DNA of 50,526 nucleotides from an uncultured Pelagibacteraceae bacterium (GTDB lineage Bacteria; Pseudomonadota; Alphaproteobacteria; Pelagibacterales; Pelagibacteraceae), in contig CACGZQ010000001.1 in assembly GCA_902577575.1 (NCBI GenBank), positions 60,001-110,526 of the forward strand, given 5' to 3'. Of this stretch, positions 40,805-49,542 are shown piece by piece; the stretch's first letter is position 1, and each line of letters starts with the position of its first letter. Under the pieces are notes generated by a model. That model did no database searches. It saw only the letters and a program-made list of their open reading frames with translations, and had not been told where the DNA came from. A program made the position numbers and the translations under genes.

Positions 40805-41083
40805 CTATAATTTTGCAGAAATGAATGCTTTAATCTTCTTTACCTTTTTTGATAAATTTTTATTTTTTGCTGACATTAAAAATTTATCTAAACCACCTTT
40901 ATAATCTACTGTTCTTAACGCAGCATTAGCTACATTCAGTTTTATTTCTTTTTTTAAAATATCACTTCTAAAAGAAACTTTTTTAAGATTTGGTAAAAAT
41001 CTTCTTTTAGTCTTGTTTTTTGCATGGCTTACGTTGTGACCTTTTAAAGGAGATATTCCTGTTAATTCGCATCTTTTAGACAT
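40805..41083 (-). CDS. rpmB: 50S ribosomal protein L28
   Basis: The 92-residue protein begins SKRCELTGISPLKGHNVSHA and continues with KNKTKRRFLPNLKKVSF, clear L28. AGGA lies upstream of its ATG. A strong promoter is at 41100-41128. Confidence 0.97.
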   Translation of the reverse strand: MSKRCELTGISPLKGHNVSHAKNKTKRRFLPNLKKVSFRSDILKKEIKLNVANAALRTVDYKGGLDKFLMSAKNKNLSKKVKKIKAFISAKL

Positions 41084-41099
41084 AAAGTTTTCCTAAAGC

Positions 41100-41128
41100 T
41101 ATATAAGTGTAGAGTTGAGAGTGGTCAA
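41100..41128 (-). promoter_or_regulatory. rpmB promoter
   Basis: On the minus strand TTGACC (41123-41128) and TATATA (41100-41105) are spaced by exactly 17 bases, ending 17 bases before the rpmB start. The -35 box overlaps the stop of pyrD, so a dedicated promoter separates rpmB from the lysS-pyrD unit. Confidence 0.65.
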
Positions 41129-42171
41129 GCATTAATTCCTACCGCTTCACTAATATTTTTAAGATTTTCTTTTTTTAGAATTGAAATTAACTCTTTTTTC
41201 ATCTCTCTTACTACCCCAGGGCCCTTATAAACCATTCCTGTGTAGAGTTGGACCGCATTAGCTCCTGCGCAAATTTTTTCAAAAGCAGAATTTCCAGAGT
41301 CTACGCCTCCAACACCAATTATTTGAATTTTTCCTTTTGTTTCTTTATAAAATTTTTTGATCAAATCTGTAGACAAATTTCTTAAGGGTTGACCTGACAA
41401 TCCTCCATTTTCATTTTTTTGTATATCAGATAAATTTTTACGATTACTATCTGTAGTATTAGATACTATTATCCCATCAATTCTGTGTTTTAAAATTAAT
41501 TCAATTACTTTACTAATTTGTGAATTATTAATATCTGGAGAAAGTTTGACTGCGATAGGTTTTGAAATATTTTTCTCTAATTTTATTTTGTTTATTCCTA
41601 AAAGAAGTTTTTCTAGTTCTGATTGATCATGAAAATCTCTTAATCCTTCAGTATTAGGTGAAGATATGTTAATTGTTAAATATCCAGCATAAGAGGACAG
41701 TCTTGATAAACATATGTAATAATCTTCTTCTTTTTTTTTTGTATCTTTGTTTGGGCCAACATTAATTCCAAGAAAACCACTAGGTAAATTTTCTGAAATT
41801 CTTTTCAATACTATTTCGGAACCATGGTTGTTAAAGCCAAGTCGATTAATAAGGGCTTGATCTTTTTCTAATCTAAAAATTCTTGGCTTAGGGTTCCCAA
41901 GTTGTCTTCTGGGAGTAACAGTTCCAACTTCTACAAATCCGTAACCAAGTTTAAATAAAGAGTTATAGACCTCAGCGCTTTTATCAAATCCTGCAGCTAA
42001 ACCAATCGGGTTGGGTAATATCTTATCAAATAACTTGGTCTCCAATAAATCTTCGTTTTCAACTTGAAAAATATTTTTTGGCAAAACATTAAGCTTAAGG
42101 GAATTAATTGCTAAATCGTGAGCTGTTTCTGGATCTAGAGAAAAAATGAAAGGTTTAAAAATTGAAAACAT
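41125..42171 (-). CDS. pyrD: Dihydroorotate dehydrogenase (quinone, class 2)
   Basis: The 348-residue FMN enzyme oxidises dihydroorotate to orotate and passes electrons to quinone. The N-terminal helix region (FKPFIFSLDPETAHDLAI), PNPIGLAAGFDKSAE and NISSPNTEGLRDF mark the membrane-associated class 2 form. It overlaps lysS by one base (TAATG). Confidence 0.97.
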   Translation of the reverse strand: MFSIFKPFIFSLDPETAHDLAINSLKLNVLPKNIFQVENEDLLETKLFDKILPNPIGLAAGFDKSAEVYNSLFKLGYGFVEVGTVTPRRQLGNPKPRIFRLEKDQALINRLGFNNHGSEIVLKRISENLPSGFLGINVGPNKDTKKKEEDYYICLSRLSSYAGYLTINISSPNTEGLRDFHDQSELEKLLLGINKIKLEKNISKPIAVKLSPDINNSQISKVIELILKHRIDGIIVSNTTDSNRKNLSDIQKNENGGLSGQPLRNLSTDLIKKFYKETKGKIQIIGVGGVDSGNSAFEKICAGANAVQLYTGMVYKGPGVVREMKKELISILKKENLKNISEAVGINA

Positions 42172-43733
42172 TATTTTATTTTATCACTAATTAATTCAAT
42201 TGTTTCTTTTAATCCAAAAAAACTTATAAAAAATCCCATTCTAGGTCCATTTTCCTCACCAAAAACTACTTCATAAATTAGTTTAAACCACTCTCTTAAA
42301 TTTTTATCATATCCATTTTGTTTTCCAACAGTGTAAACGCAGGTTTGAATTTCTTCTGGACTTAGTGATTTATCAATTTCACTCAATTTTTTGATTAAAT
42401 TTTCTAGCGCTTTTTTTTCTTCTGCGCTTGGTTTTTTAAATTTTTTTTTAGGTTCTACTTTGTCCTTAAAATAATTTATTGCATAATTAGTAAGATCATC
42501 GAGAATTTTGTGATCTTTTGGTTTTATTTCTTTGTGAAATCTATTTATAAATTTCCATAAGATTTCTTTATTATCTGCATTGCTAGACCCAACTAAATTT
42601 AAAAGCATTGAAAAAGGCATGACTATTTTTTCTTGAGGCGGATTTCCATTATGAACGTGCCAAACAGGATTTTGTATTTGATCTTTTTTTTCTTGCGTTG
42701 GATACTTTTCAATAAAAGAAAGATATTCGTCAACAGTTTTTGGGACTACTTCTGAATAGAGTTTTTTTGCTCTTTTAGGATTTGGATACATGTATAAAGC
42801 CAGGCTTTCAGGTGAAGCGTATCTTAACCATTCCTCAATTGATATACCGTTACCCTTGGACTTAGAAATTTTTTCTCCTTTTTCATCTAGGAATAATTCA
42901 TATGCAAATCCATTTGGAGGATTTTTTCCAAGAGTCCTGCAAATCTTACTAGATAATATAGCGCTCTCAGTTAAATCTTTTCCATACATTTCAAAATCAA
43001 CATCAAAGGTAAACCAGCGCATCGCCCAATCTACTTTCCATTGTAATTTGCAATTACCATTGAAGATATCTGTTTCTAATTTTTCTCCATTATTATCAAA
43101 TATCACTTTTCCAGACTTCTTATCCAAATGTAACATAGGAATTTCTAAGACAACTCCTGTTTTAGTGCAAATAGGTAAAAATGGGCTATAAGTTTTTCTT
43201 CTTTCCTCTCTTAAAGTTGGCAAAATAATATTCATTATTTCTTCGTATTTCTCTAAAACTCTTTTTAAGGATTCATTAAAAATTCCATTTTTATAATTTT
43301 CAGTTGAACTTTTAAAAATAAATTTAAAATTGAATTTTTGAAGAAATTTTTTTAACATTTCATTGTTATGTTCACCGAAACTATTAAACTTATTAAAGGG
43401 ATCAGGAATAGAAGTTAAAGGTTTACCTAAATTTTTTTTTAATACTTCATCATTCGGAATATTATCTGGTACTTTTCTTAAGCCATCCATATCGTCTGAA
43501 AATGTAATTAATTCATGATCAATTTTTAAAATATGGTCTAAGGCATTTATCATCATTGTGGTTCTAGCTACTTCACCAAATGTACCAATATGAGGTAATC
43601 CACTCGGACCATATCCAGTTTGAAAAGTAATTTTATTCTTTTTTTTAATTAATTCTTTTCTTTCTTTTAAAAGTTTCCTGACTTCCACAAATGGCCAAGA
43701 TGATGTTGATTGAATTAAGTTGTTATCAAGCAT
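42171..43733 (-). CDS. lysS: Lysyl-tRNA synthetase, class I
   Basis: The 520-residue enzyme charges tRNA-Lys. It is the class I type found in archaea, Alphaproteobacteria and some others, with the HIGH-like HIGTFGE in GYGPSGLPHIGTFGEVAR and the KMSKS-like KISKSKGNG. Length is normal. It is divergent from trkH. Confidence 0.96.
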   Translation of the reverse strand: MLDNNLIQSTSSWPFVEVRKLLKERKELIKKKNKITFQTGYGPSGLPHIGTFGEVARTTMMINALDHILKIDHELITFSDDMDGLRKVPDNIPNDEVLKKNLGKPLTSIPDPFNKFNSFGEHNNEMLKKFLQKFNFKFIFKSSTENYKNGIFNESLKRVLEKYEEIMNIILPTLREERRKTYSPFLPICTKTGVVLEIPMLHLDKKSGKVIFDNNGEKLETDIFNGNCKLQWKVDWAMRWFTFDVDFEMYGKDLTESAILSSKICRTLGKNPPNGFAYELFLDEKGEKISKSKGNGISIEEWLRYASPESLALYMYPNPKRAKKLYSEVVPKTVDEYLSFIEKYPTQEKKDQIQNPVWHVHNGNPPQEKIVMPFSMLLNLVGSSNADNKEILWKFINRFHKEIKPKDHKILDDLTNYAINYFKDKVEPKKKFKKPSAEEKKALENLIKKLSEIDKSLSPEEIQTCVYTVGKQNGYDKNLREWFKLIYEVVFGEENGPRMGFFISFFGLKETIELISDKIK

Positions 43734-43770
43734 TACTATGGTTTATTAAATTTTATGCGCAAAATACAGA

Positions 43771-43776
43771 TATAAT
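43771..43776 (+). promoter_or_regulatory. Candidate -10 box for trkH
   Basis: A consensus TATAAT lies 51 bases before the trkH start in the 93-base gap between divergent lysS and trkH. No convincing -35 box is seen at the right distance. Confidence 0.25.
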
Positions 43777-43826
43777 TGCATGATATTAAGTTGAATTTTA
43801 GAACTATTTAAATAATCTCAATTTTA

Positions 43827-45275
43827 ATGGCCACTAACAAAACAGTATTTTTTTTAATAGGTATATTATTAATTGTTTTAGGTGCTTCTATGTTAGCTCC
43901 TTATACCTTGCAAATATTATTTAATGAGGGAAGTCACAGTTTTATTTCTGCGTCATTTGTGACTATCTTTGTTGGTGTACTTTTTGTACTAGCAAATTTA
44001 GAGAAGGAATTTAAATTGAATTTAAGACAAACTTTTTTATTTTCTTCTTTGGCATGGGTAATGGTTGCTGCTTTTGGAAGTTTACCATTTTTGTTATCCA
44101 CGCAAGATTTTAGTTTCAGTGAGGCTTTTTTTGAAAGTATGTCTGGCATTACAACAACTGGAGCTACGATTATTTCAGATTTAGATAACAGCCCAAAAAG
44201 TATTCTTTTGTGGCGAGCGATAATGCAGTGGCTGGGCGGTATTGGAATAGTAGTGATGGCAATTACAATTTTACCTTTATTAAAAGTTGGTGGAATGCAG
44301 CTATTCAAAATGGAAGGTCCAGATAGTACAGAGAAGATTTTACCTCGAACAATTGAGGTGGCGGCTATTATTATTTCAACTTACATGATTCTTACATTTC
44401 TGTGTGGTTTTTTCTATTGGATATTTGGAATGACAATTTTTGACAGTGTTAGTCATGCCATGACTACTATAGCTACTGGAGGTTTCTCAACTCACAATGA
44501 GTCAATTGGTTTTTTTAAAAATTCTAACATTGAAATAGTAGCGAGCATTTTCATAATTTTAGGAAGCATACCTTTCATCTCTTATTTAAAGTTTGCTAAA
44601 GGAAATAGAAAAATTTTTTTTAAAGATGTACAAATTAAAGGTTTGATCTATTTGCTGGCTATCTCCATCATTATTATGTTTATCTATTTGCTATTTATAA
44701 ACTATGAAAGTAATTTATTTGATAAGATAAGAATTTCTTCATTTAATGTTATTTCGATATTATCAGGTACAGGTTATGTTACAGATGATTTTGGTCTTTG
44801 GGGTAAATTTTCTTTAATTTTCTTTTTACTTTTAATGTTCATAGGAGGTTGCGCAGGCTCTACAGCATGTGGAATAAAGATTTTCAGATTACAAATGTTA
44901 TTAATTTTTTTGAAAAATCAAATTAAAAAACTTATATCGCCAAATAGTGTAATTATAACAAAATATAATAATCAAAAAATCTCAGATGATTTTATTAATT
45001 CAGTGATTATTTTTATTTTTACTTTTTTATTTATTTTTTTAATAATAGCTATGCTTTTGTCCATTAGTGGTCTAGATTTTATTACATCAATTTCTGGAGC
45101 TGCTAGTTCAATATCAAATGTTGGTCCTGGCCTTGGAGAAATTATTGGACCAAATGGAAACTATAAAAATATTCCTGACCTGTCAAAATGGATATTGTCA
45201 GCTGGAATGTTACTGGGAAGGTTAGAACTCTTTGCAGTATTAGTTTTATTTTTTCCATCTTTTTGGAGAAATTGA
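43827..45275 (+). CDS. trkH: Trk-type potassium uptake channel TrkH
   Basis: The 482-residue membrane protein has the four pore-loop repeats with filter glycines: SGITTTGATII, TTIATGGFSTH, LSGTGYVTDDF and ISNVGPGLGE. It takes up K+ across the inner membrane with the TrkA regulator, which is not in the window. It ends two bases before the AmpG-like gene. Confidence 0.94.
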   Translation: MATNKTVFFLIGILLIVLGASMLAPYTLQILFNEGSHSFISASFVTIFVGVLFVLANLEKEFKLNLRQTFLFSSLAWVMVAAFGSLPFLLSTQDFSFSEAFFESMSGITTTGATIISDLDNSPKSILLWRAIMQWLGGIGIVVMAITILPLLKVGGMQLFKMEGPDSTEKILPRTIEVAAIIISTYMILTFLCGFFYWIFGMTIFDSVSHAMTTIATGGFSTHNESIGFFKNSNIEIVASIFIILGSIPFISYLKFAKGNRKIFFKDVQIKGLIYLLAISIIIMFIYLLFINYESNLFDKIRISSFNVISILSGTGYVTDDFGLWGKFSLIFFLLLMFIGGCAGSTACGIKIFRLQMLLIFLKNQIKKLISPNSVIITKYNNQKISDDFINSVIIFIFTFLFIFLIIAMLLSISGLDFITSISGAASSISNVGPGLGEIIGPNGNYKNIPDLSKWILSAGMLLGRLELFAVLVLFFPSFWRN

Positions 45276-45277
45276 AT

Positions 45278-46651
45278 ATGGAATTATACCAAAAACAAAC
45301 ACTTTCTGAGTCATTCAAAGTTTATTTTGATAAAAGAATGATTAAAATTTTATTACTTGGAGCAATAAGTGGATTTCCTTGGGTAATTATTGGAAGCAGC
45401 TTAAGTCTTTGGCTGAAAGAAGATGGACTTAGTAGGACAACAATTGGTTGGGCTGGTTTAATTTTTGCAGTTTATGCCTTTAATTATCTTTGGGCTCCAA
45501 TTATCGACAGAATAAGAATTCCTTGGTTGACTGCAAAAGTTGGTCATAGGCGTGGATGGATTATATCAATGCAAATCTTAATTTTAGTCTGTCTAATTTG
45601 TTGGAGTTTAATAAATCCAACTGCAAATTTAACACTGGTAATTTTTATTGGACTTCTAATTGCAATCGCATCCGCAACTCAAGATATTACTGTTGATGCT
45701 TTAAGAATTGAGCAAATTGGTGAGCATGAAGGTAAATCAATGCAAGCAGGTGCTGCAATGGCGGTAGTTGGTTGGTGGACTGGATATAAATTAGGTGGAG
45801 TTGTATCTCTCAATGCAGCTGAGTTTTTTGAACAATTAGGTTTTGAAAACTACTGGCAAATTACTTTTTTAGTTTTAGGTATAATTATAATCAGTTGCAG
45901 TACAGGTCTTATGTTTGTAAATGAAACTCAACCAATCGATAGAATGGAGAGTCAGAGGCAAACTGATAAAATGATTGAAGATAAATTAGGCTCATCTAAT
46001 ATCATGACAAAAATTGTTGCGTGGTTGACTGGAACAGTAATTGGTCCTGTAATCAGTTTCTTTAAAAAAAATGGGTTTAATATCGCAATAGCAATACTAG
46101 GTTTTGTATTTCTTTTTAAAATTGGTGAGGCTTTTTTAGGAAGAATGTCTGTAATCTTTTATAAAGAAATAGGATTTACTAAATCAGATATCGCGCTTTA
46201 TTCCAAAGGTCTTGGTTGGATTACAACTGTAATATTTACTTTACTTGGGGGATTATTTGCTATTCGTTCTGGAGTAATTAAGGCTATGTTTGTATCTGGA
46301 ATTCTGATGGCATCGACAAATCTGTTATTTTCTATACTAGCTTGGTCTGGAAAATCGGAAATATTGTTTGCAATTGCAGTCATATTTGACGATATGGCCG
46401 CAGCTTTTGCAACAGTTGCATTTGTTGCTTTTATTTCAATGCTTGTTGACAGAACTTATACTGCAACTCAATATGCTCTTCTTTCTTCTATTGGAACAGC
46501 AGGCAGAACTACACTTGCAGCATCCTCTGGGGCTTTAGTAGATTGGTTAAATGGAGATTGGGGTATTTTCTTTATCATTACGGCAGTAATGGTAATACCG
46601 TCACTAATATTTCTTTATATGATTAAGGATAAACTTAGATTAAATGACTAA
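45278..46651 (+). CDS. AmpG-like MFS transporter
   Basis: Start at 45278 gives 457 residues with about 12 membrane segments. Features typical of the AmpG/PAT family include ISGFPWVIIGSSLSLWLKE, ATQDITVDALRIEQ and AAAFATVAFVAFISMLVDR. AmpG imports muropeptides (GlcNAc-anhydroMurNAc peptides) for wall recycling. The adjacent NlpC/P60-like hydrolase supports such a role. It overlaps that gene by eight bases. Confidence 0.85.
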   Translation: MELYQKQTLSESFKVYFDKRMIKILLLGAISGFPWVIIGSSLSLWLKEDGLSRTTIGWAGLIFAVYAFNYLWAPIIDRIRIPWLTAKVGHRRGWIISMQILILVCLICWSLINPTANLTLVIFIGLLIAIASATQDITVDALRIEQIGEHEGKSMQAGAAMAVVGWWTGYKLGGVVSLNAAEFFEQLGFENYWQITFLVLGIIIISCSTGLMFVNETQPIDRMESQRQTDKMIEDKLGSSNIMTKIVAWLTGTVIGPVISFFKKNGFNIAIAILGFVFLFKIGEAFLGRMSVIFYKEIGFTKSDIALYSKGLGWITTVIFTLLGGLFAIRSGVIKAMFVSGILMASTNLLFSILAWSGKSEILFAIAVIFDDMAAAFATVAFVAFISMLVDRTYTATQYALLSSIGTAGRTTLAASSGALVDWLNGDWGIFFIITAVMVIPSLIFLYMIKDKLRLND

Positions 46652-47384
46652 GTATTTTACAAACGATCTTACAATTATAAATCTTCATAGGAAACCTTCT
46701 GTAAAATCAGAAATTGTGACACAAATGATTTTTGGAGATAATTTTTCAATTACTAAAAAAAACAGAAAATGGTTAAAAATTAAGATTAAAGAAGACGGTT
46801 ATAAAGGTTATATAAAAAATAGGAAGTTCCCAAAATTTTTAAAACCCACTCATAAGGTTAATATTTTAAGATCAAGAGTATTTAAGAATTCAAACAGAAT
46901 GAATAAAATAGATGAAATATCTTTTGGTTCGAAATTAAAAATAATTGAAAGAAAAAAAAATTTCTTTAGGTTTTCAAAGGGATGGATTAGCAAAAAAGAT
47001 GTGAAACCTATTTCCTTTAAGGAAAAAAATCTCTTCCGTAAAATATCTATTTTTAAGAATATTAAATATAAATGGGGCGGAAAATCTTTTAAAGGAATTG
47101 ATTGTTCAGCCTTAATACAAGTTTTCCTAAATTTTAATAATAAATTTTGTCCACGAGATGCTAAAGATCAGGTTAAATTTTTTAAAAAAAATATAAAATT
47201 AAATAACATAAAAAAAAATGATATTATTTACTGGAAAGGTCACGTGGCTCTAGCTCTTTCGAATAAAAAACTTATTCATGCTTATGGGCCAATGAAAAAA
47301 ACAGTTGTTATGGGAATTAACCAAACTATTAAAAGAATTGAAAAGACTGCTAAATTAAAAGTGATAGGAATTAAAAGGTTATAA
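46644..47384 (+). CDS. NlpC/P60-like hydrolase with SH3-like N-terminus
   Basis: The 246-residue protein has two SH3b-like segments (about 5-65 and 68-122), then an NlpC/P60 domain with C154 (GIDCSALIQVF), H200 (KGHVALAL) and H212 as the likely triad. These enzymes cut cell-wall peptides, often gamma-D-Glu-DAP bonds. No signal peptide is evident, so it may act in the cytoplasm on imported muropeptides, consistent with its coupling to the AmpG-like gene. Confidence 0.85.
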   Translation: MTKYFTNDLTIINLHRKPSVKSEIVTQMIFGDNFSITKKNRKWLKIKIKEDGYKGYIKNRKFPKFLKPTHKVNILRSRVFKNSNRMNKIDEISFGSKLKIIERKKNFFRFSKGWISKKDVKPISFKEKNLFRKISIFKNIKYKWGGKSFKGIDCSALIQVFLNFNNKFCPRDAKDQVKFFKKNIKLNNIKKNDIIYWKGHVALALSNKKLIHAYGPMKKTVVMGINQTIKRIEKTAKLKVIGIKRL

Positions 47385-47418
47385 AAAGCAAAGGCAGCTT
47401 CAGTCTCCCTCCACTGCC
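47382..47418 (-). terminator. Candidate intrinsic terminator
   Basis: GGCAG (47393-47397) pairs with CTGCC (47414-47418) around a 16-base GC-rich loop, and on the minus strand it is followed by TTTGCTTTTT. It would stop minus-strand transcription coming from the tRNA-Ser fragment. There is no T-run in the plus direction. Confidence 0.45.
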
Positions 47419-47485
47419 CATAAATCTATTTTAAATGATTCGACAGTTGAATTTAAGACTCTTATTAGTTGAGTGTGGATAAAAA

Positions 47486-47559
47486 TGGCGGAGAGAGAGG
47501 GATTCGAACCCTCGAAACGGTTTCCCGTTTACACGCTTTCCAAGCGTGCGCCTTTAACC
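47486..47559 (-). pseudogene. Truncated tRNA-Ser (GGA) fragment
   Basis: These 74 bases repeat the 3' portion of the intact tRNA-Ser at 49453-49526 with only two differences, through the CCA end, T arm, variable arm and anticodon arm. The homology stops abruptly at 47560, so the acceptor 5' strand and the rest of the D arm are missing. The variable arm of the fragment is paired as well as or better than in the intact copy. This is the usual form of an attachment site left at the far end of an element inserted in a tRNA 3' end. Confidence 0.9.
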
Positions 47560-47606
47560 TAGCGGCTTAGAATCGTTGATTAACTTTCAATTTATTTTTA
47601 AGACTT

Positions 47607-47645
47607 TAAAAAAATTGGTCTAGCGACGACCATATGGCGACCAAT
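47607..47645 (-). terminator. Rho-independent terminator of the autotransporter-like gene
   Basis: On the minus strand ATTGGTC pairs with GACCAAT (47639-47645 with 47614-47620) across an 18-base loop, followed by a run of T (about 47608-47614). It lies just after the gene's stop at 47651. Confidence 0.65.
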
Positions 47646-47650
47646 CTTAA

Positions 47651-49387
47651 TTAAAAATTTAGTTTAAATCCTAAATTTCCACTTAAGCTTTTAACATCCT
47701 GATTAGTATTTTTTGCAGAAATACCAGCAGTAAATTTTCCATTATCTGTAATCTTTTTTTCGTAACCTAAATTAGCAACTAATGAAATCTCTCTTGTAAG
47801 AGCATTATCTTGTTTGTACGTGGCGCTTGTGCCATTAATTGAATAAACTTGAGATTTGTCTCCTACCAAATTTCTAAAATCTAATAACCAACCTAGATTA
47901 AAATTATTATTATCATTATTTATAAGATTGTATTTATCAGAAAAAAATACAGACACGTTTCCCACTTTTCTATTTCTCCATGAATAATATTTGCTCTCGT
48001 CATAACTCGGAGTGATTGAAAAACTTCCGGTAAATCCAATATTTGGAATAAGCTTGGGATTAGTTTTTGTTACACCAGAATGTATTTCCAAAGTTTGGTA
48101 ATTACTGTCTATATTTAATTTACCAGATGATGTTGTGTTAGTTAAAATTGTTCTCTCACTCTCTTTTAAAGTAATTCCACCTATAATAAAAGAGTCTAAT
48201 TTTAAAAGATATTTATTGCTTGGTAGATACAAACCAGCAGAGACATTTTGATATGTAATTTTATGATCTGCTTCAAAATCTTGAACTCCAACTTCAAAAG
48301 CAAGAATGAAGTCTGAATTTTCTAAAGGTGAAATTAAATTAGCTCCTGCATTAAATATATCGTACTCTAATGCCAAGTTTGCAGTGTGTCCTTTTCGATT
48401 TAAAAAAGAGGTATAAGTTTCTCCCCAACCATTACCATCATATAAGTTTTCTGAATCTTTATATCTATTTAAAAATTGTCTTATATTTAGAGATTTATAA
48501 CTTAAAAGTTCATCTAACGTCTCGCTTCCACCTTGACCTACTGATCCTGCTGATCCTTTTACTACTTGGTTGCCATCAAGATCTTCTAATGTGAATGAAC
48601 CCTCGGTTTCATAAAAATAAGATTGACCAGCTCCATGATTAATTTTTAATGTACTTCCAGTTCTTAAAAGAGCATCTAATTTTCCAACTACTATACCTTT
48701 ATCTTTTAAAGTAATTGTAGAATTGTTCCCGTACAATTTGATAGCATCGTTTCCAACATCATTTTTTATTGTTCCGCTATTGGTAACTGAAGAACTTGCG
48801 CCAACTCTTATGGTTGCGTTACTACTGTCAGAATTTGTCATAATACCACTTGAGTTATTTGTTACTGTAGCTGTAGTATTAGAGTCAGCTGCAAAAATTG
48901 CAGAACCTTGGTCTGTTGCTTCAATTGTTCCAGAGTTGGTAATTGTCAATCCTGTAGTGCTATTGCTAGTGGATTTACTAATTCTAATTGTATTTCTAGT
49001 TGCAGAAATCTGACCACCAGAATTATTTGTGATGCTTGCATCAGTTGTTCCTTTAACATCTATTGCCACTATTCCACTTGAGCTGATTGTGCCAGAATTT
49101 GAAATTGTTAAATCAGAAGTATCGTCTGCAAAAATACTAACTGTATTTGATGTTATTGTGGAACCAGAGTCAACAGTAACACTTACAGTGTCTCCCGTTA
49201 TGTTTGCAGGTTTAGTTGCGCCAGTATTTAAGGTTGAATTATTTGTAACTGTTAAAAATTCATCGTTCCCATCAATATCTTGCTGACTGTTAGTTGTAGC
49301 GCCATCATTTAGAGTTGCGCTGTCAGCTAAGACAACTTGGGATAAGGAAAAAAAACTAAAAAAAAGTAAAATTAGTTTAAAATACAT
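47651..49387 (-). CDS. Autotransporter-like outer-membrane protein
   Basis: The 578-residue protein has a signal peptide (about 1-21, ending in VVLA). A Ser/Thr/Asn/Gly-rich passenger of about 250 residues carries recurring units such as ITNSGTI and VTNNSSG, typical of a beta-helix. The C-terminal part from about 310 looks like an outer-membrane beta barrel and ends with NLGFKLNF, a terminal aromatic residue. The passenger is short. It is probably a surface adhesin or phage-interaction protein. It is the only protein gene of the tRNA-Ser-bounded island and has its own terminator. Confidence 0.75.
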   Translation of the reverse strand: MYFKLILLFFSFFSLSQVVLADSATLNDGATTNSQQDIDGNDEFLTVTNNSTLNTGATKPANITGDTVSVTVDSGSTITSNTVSIFADDTSDLTISNSGTISSSGIVAIDVKGTTDASITNNSGGQISATRNTIRISKSTSNSTTGLTITNSGTIEATDQGSAIFAADSNTTATVTNNSSGIMTNSDSSNATIRVGASSSVTNSGTIKNDVGNDAIKLYGNNSTITLKDKGIVVGKLDALLRTGSTLKINHGAGQSYFYETEGSFTLEDLDGNQVVKGSAGSVGQGGSETLDELLSYKSLNIRQFLNRYKDSENLYDGNGWGETYTSFLNRKGHTANLALEYDIFNAGANLISPLENSDFILAFEVGVQDFEADHKITYQNVSAGLYLPSNKYLLKLDSFIIGGITLKESERTILTNTTSSGKLNIDSNYQTLEIHSGVTKTNPKLIPNIGFTGSFSITPSYDESKYYSWRNRKVGNVSVFFSDKYNLINNDNNNFNLGWLLDFRNLVGDKSQVYSINGTSATYKQDNALTREISLVANLGYEKKITDNGKFTAGISAKNTNQDVKSLSGNLGFKLNF

Positions 49388-49452
49388 TTTGTGTAATTTA
49401 TTTAAGATAGAATTAATATCAATTTTAAAAAAGCTAATAAAATCCTGGATAA

Positions 49453-49542
49453 TGGCGGAGAGAGAGGGATTCGAACCCTCGAAACAGTTTCCCGTTTACA
49501 CGCTTTCCAAGCGTGCGCCTTCAACCACTCGGCCACCTCTCC
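49453..49542 (-). tRNA. tRNA-Ser (anticodon GGA)
   Basis: The minus strand gives a complete 90-nt type II tRNA with CCA. The acceptor GGAGAGG pairs with CTCTCC, the anticodon loop TTGGAAA gives GGA, and there is a long variable arm. Its first G is the last base of the TAG stop of the glycosyltransferase gene. A 74-base part is repeated at 47486-47559. Confidence 0.96.

Larger units (their letters stand above)
47486..49452. mobile_element. Candidate tRNA-Ser-bounded mini-island
   Basis: The segment from the truncated tRNA-Ser fragment to the 3' end of the intact tRNA-Ser is about 2 kb. It carries one autotransporter-like gene and a terminator, and no integrase. The arrangement fits site-specific integration into tRNA-Ser followed by loss of the integrase, or mobilisation in trans. 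The alternative is an unequal tandem duplication of the tRNA region. Confidence 0.6.

Noticed and set aside
48723-49286. Plus-strand open frames opposite the autotransporter passenger
   Set aside because: The Val/Leu-rich frames are the complement of Ser/Thr/Asn-rich repeats, with no ribosome binding site or family match.
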